This document shows positions 15,613 through 22,858 of a stretch of 64,000 bases of DNA, piece after piece. A program made the translations under genes and the position numbers. This DNA comes from Neisseria mucosa (lineage in GTDB: Bacteria; Pseudomonadota; Gammaproteobacteria; Burkholderiales; Neisseriaceae), in the NCBI RefSeq assembly GCF_003044445.1, contig NZ_POWX01000005.1, positions 93,165 through 157,164 on the forward strand. The letters run 5' to 3'. The notes beneath the pieces are model-generated. The model made no database searches. It had not been told where the DNA came from and saw only the letters and a program-made list of their open reading frames with translations. How positions within the stretch are numbered: position 1 is the first letter of the stretch; the number at the start of each line of letters is the position of its first letter.

Positions 15613-16575
15613 ATGCAATACGCCAAAATTTTAGGTACCGGCAGCTATCTTCCCGCCAACCGCGTCAGCAACGACGATTTGGCGAAAAAAGTCGATACGT
15701 CCGACGAGTGGATTACCACCCGTACCGGCATCAAGTTCCGCCATATTGCAGACGAAGGCGAAAAAACCAGCGACCTCGCCGCCGAAGCATCACGCCGCGC
15801 GCTGGTTGCAGCGGGTGTCGCTGCCGATGAAATCGATTTGATTATCGTGGCAACCGCTACCCCCGATATGCAGTTCCCGTCCACCGCGACCATCGTCCAG
15901 CAAAAACTCGGCATAGAAAACGGCTGTCCCGCATTTGACGTGCAGGCGGTCTGCGCGGGCTTTATGTACGCCCTGACCACCGCCAACGCCTACATCAAAA
16001 GCGGCATGGCGAAAAAGGTTTTGGTCATCGGCGCGGAAACGTTCAGCCGCATCGTGGATTGGAACGACCGCACGACCTGCGTTTTGTTTGGCGACGGCGC
16101 AGGCGCGGTAGTATTGGGCGCGTCCGACGAAGCAGGTATCATTCATAGCAAACTCAAAGCAGACGGCAACTACCTCGACCTGCTCAACGTACCCGGTCAA
16201 ATCGCCAACGGGCAAGTTTGCGGTTCTCCTTACGTCAAAATGGACGGGCCGGGCGTGTTTAAATTCGCGGTCAAAATGCTCGCAAAAATCGCCGACGAAG
16301 TCATCAGCGAAGCAGGTTATACCCCCGATCAAATCGACTGGCTCGTGCCACACCAAGCCAACAAACGCATCATAGACTCCACCGCCAAACACTTGGGTCT
16401 GGACATGGAAAAAGTCATCCTGACCGTACAGGAACACGGCAACACATCCGCCGCTTCCATCCCGCTCGCACTCGACGTCGGCATCCAAAACGGTCAAATC
16501 AAGCGCGGACAAAACTTGTTGCTCGAAGGCATAGGCGGCGGCTTCGCATGGGGCGCGGTGCTGGTGAAATACTGA
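15613..16575 (+). CDS. fabH: 3-oxoacyl-ACP synthase III
   Basis: Starts fatty acid synthesis by condensing acetyl-CoA with malonyl-ACP. The 320-residue thiolase-fold enzyme shows the catalytic Cys114 in DVQAVCAGFMYAL, the histidine in WLVPHQANKRI and the asparagine in EHGNTSAASIPLAL, with the ending GIGGGFAWGAVLVKY typical of FabH. The ATG at 15613 is preferred over 22 extra upstream codons because MQYAKILGTGSYLP is the usual N-terminus and the promoter-like elements lie within the longer frame. fabD and fabG lie further along the same strand, with surface and glycosylation genes between them. Confidence 0.97.
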   Translation: MQYAKILGTGSYLPANRVSNDDLAKKVDTSDEWITTRTGIKFRHIADEGEKTSDLAAEASRRALVAAGVAADEIDLIIVATATPDMQFPSTATIVQQKLGIENGCPAFDVQAVCAGFMYALTTANAYIKSGMAKKVLVIGAETFSRIVDWNDRTTCVLFGDGAGAVVLGASDEAGIIHSKLKADGNYLDLLNVPGQIANGQVCGSPYVKMDGPGVFKFAVKMLAKIADEVISEAGYTPDQIDWLVPHQANKRIIDSTAKHLGLDMEKVILTVQEHGNTSAASIPLALDVGIQNGQIKRGQNLLLEGIGGGFAWGAVLVKY

Positions 16576-16595
16576 TTTTTTGTTTGTTTCAAACT

Positions 16596-16702
16596 TATAG
16601 TGGATTAAATTTAAACCAGTACGGCGTTGCCTCGCCTTGCCGTACTATTTGTACTGTCTGCGGCTTCGTCGCCTTGTCCTGATTTAAAGTTAATCCACTA
16701 TA
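16596..16702. mobile_element. CREE/NEMIS, short class
   Basis: 107 bp with perfect TATAGTGGATTAA and TTAATCCACTATA ends, same internal sequence as the other short copies. It starts 21 bp after the fabH stop and is directly followed by a dRS3-like repeat. Confidence 0.95.
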
Positions 16703-16722
16703 TTCCCACGCAGGTGGGAATC
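16703..16722. repeat. dRS3-like inverted repeat
   Basis: The sequence TTCCCACGCAGGTGGGAA with its flanks matches the neisserial dRS3 pattern ATTCCCnnnnnnnnGGGAAT. It abuts the CREE right end, showing that small repeats cluster here. Confidence 0.7.
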
Positions 16723-16858
16723 CAATTTTGAATTGCAGCAATTTCTTTTCAAACAAAGATTTCTTGAGCTTGCCGATGAATTCCTGCCTGTGCGGGAAGG
16801 CAGACGGCAAGTGTCATATCAAAAGAAGATGACCAGCCCTATATCCGCTTAAAATATG

Positions 16859-16904
16859 AAAGGTCGTCTGAAAACCTGATGCTTTGGGTTTTCATACGAC
16901 CTTT
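16859..16904 (-). terminator. DUS hairpin after the surface lipoprotein gene
   Basis: AGGTCGTCTGAAAACC pairs with GGTTTTCATACGACCT (one mismatch in the DUS) with a 9-base loop. It lies about 95 bp beyond the stop of the minus-strand lipoprotein. Confidence 0.7.
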
Positions 16905-16998
16905 CATCATTCAGACCTTATGAAAGTCCAAAAAATGCGCTGTTCGATCAGACACAGATGGCATTTGCCATATGATTTTCCTGCTTCGTACAAAGTAT

Positions 16999-17826
16999 TT
17001 ATTTACCGTCCCGCGTACCACCGAAACCGATATTGAAAAACGATTTGAGTTTACCTGCAATCGAGTCGGCATTCGGACCAAAGATGCCCAATTCGTAATT
17101 GCCTGCCGGTATATAGTCCGGATTATAAGGATCGCCCGACCTGGCAACATCGACATTGCTTCGTACACCCATGACTTCCTGTCCGTCCAGATTGATTTTT
17201 TCGAGCTTGCCCTGTCTCAGCATGATGTCTCCAAAATCTAATTGAAGCGAGGAAATTTTTCCATGGCCGGTACGTTCGTCGAAATCTATGGTGTATTCCA
17301 AAGAACCGGGACTTGTGCCGTAGCCAATAGTACCTTCTACAGGATCGGTTCGATCGTTAAAAGCATCGCCGTGATAAACCACCTTGCCCATTTTAGGCAA
17401 GGCTGACTCAAGTGTCGGGGTGCCGCTGATTTGGATATCTGTAACCTCTCCAGTGTAGCCGTTAGCTTGCAGCTTCGTTTGCGTAATGCCTGTAACTGTC
17501 GAGTAAGGCAGTTCGTAAATCCGCTTGGCACTTTTATCCGGCATGGTTGCCAGCGTCAGCTTCGGCTCTTTGGGAGCGTTGCCTGCTGTCTGGTCTGTTG
17601 GCGGTTGGGTTGCAGGCGTTTGCGGTTTGGTGTTGTCTGCTGCTTGGGTTGTAGGTGAATCGCCGCTGCTGCCACCTGATTGATCTGCGGCCGGTGTGGT
17701 TGCAGGCGTTTGCGGCTTGGCGTTATTTGCTGCTTGGGTTGAGGGAGAGTCTCCACCGCTGCTGCCACAGGCGGCAAGTGCGACTGCGAGGATAGACAAA
17801 GAGAAGGCGCGTGATAGGTATGTCAT
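16999..17826 (-). CDS. Candidate Slam-dependent surface lipoprotein
   Basis: Lipoprotein of 275 residues. The signal peptide ends VALAACGSSGG with Cys20 lipidated and a Gly/Ser/Asp spacer that fits surface export. Residues 25-54 and 55-83 are two copies of a Pro/Thr/Gln-rich unit (GDSPSTQAAN... and GDSPTTQAAD...), a flexible stalk. From about residue 90 to the end the pattern of short alternating strands, finishing GNYELGIFGPNADSIAG-KSFFNIGFGGTRDGK, resembles the C-terminal beta-barrel of TbpB, factor-H-binding-type and HpuA-type lipoproteins, which Slam moves to the surface. A Slam gene is present at 52899. Ligand unknown. Other possibility: an unrelated periplasmic-facing lipoprotein. Confidence 0.75.
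   Translation of the reverse strand: MTYLSRAFSLSILAVALAACGSSGGDSPSTQAANNAKPQTPATTPAADQSGGSSGDSPTTQAADNTKPQTPATQPPTDQTAGNAPKEPKLTLATMPDKSAKRIYELPYSTVTGITQTKLQANGYTGEVTDIQISGTPTLESALPKMGKVVYHGDAFNDRTDPVEGTIGYGTSPGSLEYTIDFDERTGHGKISSLQLDFGDIMLRQGKLEKINLDGQEVMGVRSNVDVARSGDPYNPDYIPAGNYELGIFGPNADSIAGKLKSFFNIGFGGTRDGK
17575..17754 (-). repeat. Two-copy 90-bp tandem repeat in the lipoprotein stalk
   Basis: Codons 25-54 and 55-84 are imperfect copies, both containing TKPQTPAT- or AKPQTPAT-type sequence. Recombination between copies could lengthen or shorten the stalk. Confidence 0.75.
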
Positions 17827-18248
17827 GATATTTCCCTAAGCTCGTTTATGGACAATGTAAAGGATAATGTAAAGATTTTCTTCGGGTGCGAAGATGTTCA
17901 TTCTCTTATGTTTTTTATAATTTTTCAAGAAGTTATTTTAGACTTTGGTCAGTTTTTTGATAGGGGGTTAAGAGGGAGTTTTTCATTTAATTACATTGAA
18001 ACAGGGAGGGGGGAAGCTTTTTGTATGCGTCAATTTATTTTTCAAATGCACAACTCAATGCTTGTAGATACCTCCTAATTCTTTTCACGCAAAAAAGGTT
18101 GTCTGAAAACGTGTAGTTGCTTCAAACCGACACCGTTTCAGACGACCTTTTATTCATTATGGTTAAATTCTGCATAAATTATGATAAATCGGTATAATTG
18201 GAAAGCTGGTTATTATCCAATACATTTTTTCCTTAATATAAAAATAAA
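17827..18248. other. AT-rich divergent intergenic region
   Basis: Holds promoters (not resolved by eye) for the surface lipoprotein and the cold-shock/DUF1294 gene and an inverted DUS pair near 18096-18148. An open frame at 17848-18078 has no supporting features. Confidence 0.55.
18095..18151. terminator. Imperfect inverted DUS pair
   Basis: AAAGGTTGTCTGAAAACG and CGTTTCAGACGACCTTTT with a 28-base loop; one arm is a variant DUS. It lies upstream of both neighbours, so a terminator role is doubtful. Confidence 0.4.
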
Positions 18249-19538
18249 ATGAACCATAATAAACATTACGGGACAATCGCCCATTGGTTCGGGGAAATGA
18301 GCCGCGGCTCCATTATTTGCGACGAGTCTTCGCAACGCATCTTTGCCAACCGCCAATCCCTCCACCCCGATTATCAAGAACCTGAAACCGGACACCGTGT
18401 CAGCTTTCAAATAGAAACGGAAAACAACCGCGCCGTCGCAAGGGGTGTCGAGCGCGTCAATCCGGGTTATAAAAACAATGACAGCGCGGTCATTACGCTG
18501 ACCGACTGGGATTGGTCGAAGAATGGTGGTTATGGAATGGATGTTTCAAATGAAGGGCAGCCGGTCTTTGTGCTGGGACAGTTTCTTGCCGACCAAACCC
18601 GTACGCCTAGGGCGGGCGACCGCCTTGAAGGCACGCTGCGCCGCCATCCCAACGGACAGTGGCTGCTGGTCAATGCCGTTATCCGCAGTACGCCTGAATC
18701 CGAACCCGAACCTGAGTCGATACACGCTGCGTCCGCTAAAAAAGAAAATGTTCAAACCATACACTTTTCCCGTCCGGAGCACGGTCCCAAAGTTCAAGCC
18801 AAAATCGAGCAGCCGTTGGTTGCCGAAACCCGTTATCCCGCTCCGAAATCCGCCCAAAAGAATCTGCTACCGCCTAATCAGGTCATGAGTGGTACGATTA
18901 CCACATGGGATGATGCCAAAGGCTATGGCTTCATCCGTTTCGGCGACGAGTCTCAAAATATTTTCTTTCACATCAGCGCGTACCATTACAATACCAGCCG
19001 TCCGCAAACAGGTCAGCGCGTCAGTTTCTACTGCAACCGCCCGATAGAAGGCAACCGCCAACAAGCGATCAAGGTCGTCCAGTTGGGCGATGAAGCATTT
19101 CTGTTTGACGAATTGCCACCCGACCACAACAGGCTCAATATCGATATGCAGGCTCTCCTTATCAACAGCGTCATTGCCGTCGTTTTCCTGACCGTTGTCG
19201 CCGCGCTTTCTAATAAACTGTTTTTCATTTACGTCCTTATCAGTATTGCCGCCTTCATTCTCTATCAACAGGATAAGCAGACGGCGATGGAGTCCGCGCG
19301 CAAAATCAGACGTAAAAACGAGTACCAAAACCGCATCCCTGAAAACAAACTGCACGCATTCAGCCTACTGGGCGGCTGGCCCGGCGCATTGGTTGCGCGC
19401 GCCGCGTTCCGCCACAAAACCAAGAAAGTTCCTTTTGTTCAGATTTTCTGGCTGACAGTGGCAATAAATGTTGCCATTACCTATGCCCTGCTGATACATT
19501 ACGCCGATAATCCTCTGACGAATTTTCTGAAAAACTAA
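18249..19538 (+). CDS. Membrane protein with cold-shock-like domains and DUF1294
   Basis: Encodes 429 residues. Three OB-fold, cold-shock-like segments can be seen: about 5-70 (YGTIAHWFGEMSRGSIICDE, then VSFQIETENNRAVARGVERV), a weaker one at about 78-150, and a clear one at about 216-282 (SGTITTWDDAKGYGFIRF-NIFFHISAYH, then GQRVSFYCNR). The C-terminal part has membrane helices around 300-335 and a DUF1294 domain (NKLHAFSLLGGWPGALVARAAFRHKTKK followed by a final helix). This architecture, nucleic-acid-binding domains tethered to a small membrane domain, suggests RNA or single-stranded DNA handling at the inner membrane; no experimental role is known to me. Linker at 150-215 is Pro/Glu-rich. 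fabD follows closely, so the two may be cotranscribed. Confidence 0.85.
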   Translation: MNHNKHYGTIAHWFGEMSRGSIICDESSQRIFANRQSLHPDYQEPETGHRVSFQIETENNRAVARGVERVNPGYKNNDSAVITLTDWDWSKNGGYGMDVSNEGQPVFVLGQFLADQTRTPRAGDRLEGTLRRHPNGQWLLVNAVIRSTPESEPEPESIHAASAKKENVQTIHFSRPEHGPKVQAKIEQPLVAETRYPAPKSAQKNLLPPNQVMSGTITTWDDAKGYGFIRFGDESQNIFFHISAYHYNTSRPQTGQRVSFYCNRPIEGNRQQAIKVVQLGDEAFLFDELPPDHNRLNIDMQALLINSVIAVVFLTVVAALSNKLFFIYVLISIAAFILYQQDKQTAMESARKIRRKNEYQNRIPENKLHAFSLLGGWPGALVARAAFRHKTKKVPFVQIFWLTVAINVAITYALLIHYADNPLTNFLKN

Positions 19539-19557
19539 ACCAAAACAAAGGAATATC

Positions 19558-20484
19558 ATGTCTTTTGCATTTTTCTTCCCCGGTCAGGGTTCGCAAAGCC
19601 TCAATATGATGGACGGCTTCGCAGGACAATCGGTCGTAAAAAATACCTTTGACGAAGCTTCCGCAGTCTTGGGTCAAGATTTGTGGGCGATGATTAACGG
19701 TACGGATGCCGACCTCATTGGGCAAACCGTGAATACCCAGCCCATCATGCTTGCCGCCGGTGTTGCCGTTTATCGTGCTTATCTGGAAGCGGGCGGCACA
19801 ACACCAGCCGTCGTTGCCGGCCACAGCCTCGGTGAATACACCGCACTCGTTGCCGCCGGTGCATTGGATTTTGCGGATGCAGTCAAACTCGTCCGCCTGC
19901 GCGCCGAACTGATGCAGTCTGCCGTGCCGCAGGGCGTAGGTGCGATGGCGGCGATTCTCGGCTTGGAAGATGAACAGGTAAAAGCCATTTGCGCAGAAGC
20001 CGCGCAAGGCGAAGTGGTCGAAGCCGTCAACTTCAATTCACCCGGACAAGTCGTGATTGCGGGCAATGCCGCCGCCGTCGAGCGCGCCATGAACGCTGCT
20101 AAAGAAGCAGGAGCCAAACGCGCGCTGCCGCTGCCTGTATCCGTTCCTTCGCATTGCAGTCTGATGAAGCCTGCTGCGGAAAAACTTGCCGAAGCACTCA
20201 AAACCGTCGAAATCAAACAACCGCAAATCCGCGTCATCCATAATGCCGATGTTGCCGCTTACGATGATGCAGAGAAAATCAAAGACGCACTTGTCCGCCA
20301 ACTTTACAGCCCTGTGCGCTGGACGGAAACCGTCAATGCGCTGGTTGCTGAAGGCATTGCCGAGTCAGCCGAATGCGGACCGGGCAAAGTGTTGGCAGGT
20401 TTGGCAAAACGTATCAACAAAGAAGCCGTGTGCAGCGCTTTGACCAATTCCGAACAAGTTGCTGCCTTTATCGAAGCGCATTAA
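19558..20484 (+). CDS. fabD: Malonyl-CoA:ACP transacylase
   Basis: Transfers malonyl groups from CoA to acyl carrier protein, supplying FabH and the elongation cycle. The 308-residue protein shows FFFPGQGSQ at the N-terminus, the nucleophile Ser90 in VVAGHSLGEYTAL, the Arg in KLVRLRAELMQ and the catalytic His199 in SVPSHCSLM. ECGPGKVLAGL near the end is also standard. AAGGAATATC precedes the ATG, 19 bp after the previous gene. Length is normal. The stop is followed by a decayed DUS hairpin. Confidence 0.97.
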   Translation: MSFAFFFPGQGSQSLNMMDGFAGQSVVKNTFDEASAVLGQDLWAMINGTDADLIGQTVNTQPIMLAAGVAVYRAYLEAGGTTPAVVAGHSLGEYTALVAAGALDFADAVKLVRLRAELMQSAVPQGVGAMAAILGLEDEQVKAICAEAAQGEVVEAVNFNSPGQVVIAGNAAAVERAMNAAKEAGAKRALPLPVSVPSHCSLMKPAAEKLAEALKTVEIKQPQIRVIHNADVAAYDDAEKIKDALVRQLYSPVRWTETVNALVAEGIAESAECGPGKVLAGLAKRINKEAVCSALTNSEQVAAFIEAH

Positions 20485-20503
20485 GTTTGCCGCTTGTTAT
20501 GTT

Positions 20504-20537
20504 TTAGACGACCTTTCTTAATGAAAGGTCGTTTTTT
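20504..20537 (+). terminator. Terminator of fabD
   Basis: TAGACGACCTTTC and GAAAGGTCGTTTT form a stem around TTAAT and are followed by T residues. The DUS itself is damaged (the TTCAGA end reads TTTAGA, and the other arm lacks CTGAA), leaving a hairpin only. Confidence 0.75.
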
Positions 20538-20591
20538 AATGTCTGTCGGTTGTGTTCGGATAGGGGAGGGAATAGCAACAGGGGGATGTTT

Positions 20592-20698
20592 TATAGTGGA
20601 TTAACTTTAAACCAGTACGGCGTTGCCTCGCCTTGCCGTACTGTCTGTACTGTCTGCGGCTTCGTCGCCTTGTCCTGATTTAAAGTTAATCCACTATA
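20592..20698. mobile_element. CREE/NEMIS, short class
   Basis: 107 bp with TATAGTGGATTAA and TTAATCCACTATA ends; differs from the other short copies by a base or two in the central CTGTCTGTACTG part. It lies between fabD and msbA. Confidence 0.95.
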
Positions 20699-20734
20699 CA
20701 TTCCAGTTCACTATCAATTTATTTTGAACATTTA

Positions 20735-20746
20735 AGGTCGTCTGAA
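20735..20746 (+). repeat. DUS in the fabD-msbA interval
   Basis: A single AGGTCGTCTGAA. The rest of the 408-bp interval between fabD and msbA holds the fabD terminator, the CREE and about 145 bp of AT-rich msbA leader. Confidence 0.9.
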
Positions 20747-20892
20747 AAAACTTTACAGAAATAAAAATCGTTATTCATTTAAAAACAGCAATTTCGTCGC
20801 ATCGGTAACTTCGTTGCGATATAATCATAGGCTTTACCAATCCGACAGATTGATAAAATATTCAATCTGCATTACTCCGGAACACCGAGCCA

Positions 20893-22746
20893 ATGATAGA
20901 AAAACTGACCTTCGGCCTGTTTACCCAAGAAGATTCGCGCAGCTTCATGCGCTTGATGGCTTATATCCGCCCTTATAAAGCACGCATCATCTTTGCTTTA
21001 ATTGCTATCTTCGGTGTTGCCGCTACCGAAAGCTATCTCGCCGCCTTTATTGCCCCGCTAGTCAACCAAGGCTTCGCCCCGCCTTCTGCTCCGCCCGAAC
21101 TTAACACCGCAGGCGGCATCATCGCTACGCTGCAAAACTGGAAAGATCAATTTACCTACCTGATTTGGGGTACGCCCAATAAAGTCTGGGTTGTGCCGGT
21201 ATTTTTTATCTTTTTGGTCATCATTCGCGGCATCAGCCGTTTCGTCAGTACCTATCTCTTGACTTGGGTTTCCGTCATGGCAATCAGTCATCTGCGCCGC
21301 GATATGTTTGCCAAGATGCTGCAACTTTCTTCCAAATTTCATCAGGAAACCCCGTCCGGCACGGTTTTGATGAATATGGTGCAAATGGCGGAACAATCCA
21401 TCAGCAACGCCAGCAATGTATTTATCGTTTTAACCCGCGATACCATGATTGTCGTCGGTTTGGTCTGCGTCCTGCTTTATTTGAACTGGCAGCTTAGCTT
21501 GGTTGTTGCCCTGATGTTCCCGCTGCTGTCTTTGTTGTCCCGTTATTACCGTAATCGTCTGAAAGACATTATTGCGGGAGCGCAACTCAGTATCGGTACC
21601 ATGAACAATGTCGTCAACGAAGTCCATCAAGGACACCGTGTAGTCAAACTCTTCGGCGGCCAACGTCAGGCTGCCGAACGCTTCACCGCTGTCAATGACA
21701 CCATCGTCCGTCTCGGTAAAAAAATCACCCAAGCCACTGCCGCGCGTTCTCCATTCAGCGAACTGATTGCGTCGTTTGCTTTGGCTATTGTCATCTTTAT
21801 CGCCCTTTGGCAGAGCCAACAAGGACATACCACCATCGGCGAATTTATGGCGTTTATCGTTGCCATGCTGCAAATGCTCAGTCCGATTAAAAACTTGGCG
21901 AACATCAGCATCCCCATGCAGACCATGTTTATTGCTTCTGATGCCGTTTGCCAATTCCTCGATACCGAGCCTGAAAAAGATAACGGTACAAAAATCCTGA
22001 CCAATGTCGAAGGTCGTCTGAAATTTGATAACGTCGATGTCTGCTACCACACAGACGGTAAAAAAGCCTTGGACAGCTTTAATCTCGATATCCGCAAAGG
22101 CGAACGCGTAGCCCTGGTCGGCCGCTCAGGCAGCGGTAAATCTACTGCCGTCAACCTGCTTCCGCGTTTTGTCGAACCAAGCTCCGGCGCGGTTTATTTG
22201 GATGATGTGAATATAGAAGACATCAAACTTGACAACCTGCGCTCCCAATTCGCCCTTGTTTCCCAAGATGTCTTTTTGTTTGAAGGCACGCTTTTGGAAA
22301 ACGTCCGTTACAGCCGTCCCGATGCCACTGAAGAAGAAGTATTGGCAGCCCTCAAAGCCGCGAATTTGCAAGATTTGGTTGAAAGCTCGCCATACGGCTT
22401 GAACCAGCCGATAGGCGCAAACGGCAATCAACTCTCCGGCGGTCAGCGTCAACGTGTCGCCATTGCCCGCGCCATTTTGAAAGACGCCCCCATCCTGCTT
22501 TTGGACGAAGCCACCAGCGCGCTGGACAACGAATCCGAACGCCTCGTCCAACAAGCCCTTGAACGCTTGATGGAAAACCGCACCAGCATCATCGTCGCCC
22601 ACCGCCTGACCACCGTCGAGCAAGCCGACCGTATTATTGTCATGGACGACGGTCATATAGTTGAGCAAGGTTCCCACGATGAATTGATGGCGCAAAACGG
22701 CTACTATGCCATGCTGCGCAATATGCCGAAGCAGATAGCAAGTTGA
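20893..22746 (+). CDS. msbA: Lipid A export ABC transporter MsbA
   Basis: Homodimeric inner-membrane flippase that moves lipid A-core across the membrane using ATP. The 617-residue half-transporter has an N-terminal six-helix domain (about 20-330) and a C-terminal ATPase with Walker A GRSGSGKST at about 410-418, the Q-loop in ALVSQDVFLF, the signature LSGGQRQR at about 514, Walker B ILLLDEATSALD at about 535 and the H-loop in IIVAHRLTT. Length is close to the E. coli protein. A DUS near 22010 is translated as GRLK. Its neighbours serve fatty acid and glycan synthesis, matching a role in envelope biogenesis. Confidence 0.93.
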   Translation: MIEKLTFGLFTQEDSRSFMRLMAYIRPYKARIIFALIAIFGVAATESYLAAFIAPLVNQGFAPPSAPPELNTAGGIIATLQNWKDQFTYLIWGTPNKVWVVPVFFIFLVIIRGISRFVSTYLLTWVSVMAISHLRRDMFAKMLQLSSKFHQETPSGTVLMNMVQMAEQSISNASNVFIVLTRDTMIVVGLVCVLLYLNWQLSLVVALMFPLLSLLSRYYRNRLKDIIAGAQLSIGTMNNVVNEVHQGHRVVKLFGGQRQAAERFTAVNDTIVRLGKKITQATAARSPFSELIASFALAIVIFIALWQSQQGHTTIGEFMAFIVAMLQMLSPIKNLANISIPMQTMFIASDAVCQFLDTEPEKDNGTKILTNVEGRLKFDNVDVCYHTDGKKALDSFNLDIRKGERVALVGRSGSGKSTAVNLLPRFVEPSSGAVYLDDVNIEDIKLDNLRSQFALVSQDVFLFEGTLLENVRYSRPDATEEEVLAALKAANLQDLVESSPYGLNQPIGANGNQLSGGQRQRVAIARAILKDAPILLLDEATSALDNESERLVQQALERLMENRTSIIVAHRLTTVEQADRIIVMDDGHIVEQGSHDELMAQNGYYAMLRNMPKQIAS

Positions 22747-22804
22747 TTTTCAGACGACCTGTCGGTCAGTTGAAGGACGATTTGCTTAAGAGGTCGTCTG
22801 AAAA
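22747..22804 (+). terminator. Inverted DUS pair after msbA
   Basis: TTTTCAGACGACCT and AGGTCGTCTGAAAA form a 14-bp stem with a 30-base loop immediately after the msbA stop. The second DUS lies 56 bp before the glycosyltransferase start. Confidence 0.55.
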
Positions 22805-22858
22805 CACCGAGCAGCAAGACAAGGAAGGCTGCCGAACAGACAGAAAGGAACTATCCGC

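Noticed and set aside
16911..17168. Open frame on the minus strand inside the surface lipoprotein gene
   Set aside because: Out-of-frame shadow with no signal or motif.
17848..18078. 76-codon open frame in the divergent spacer
   Set aside because: No ribosome site, no recognisable domain, in an AT-rich promoter region.
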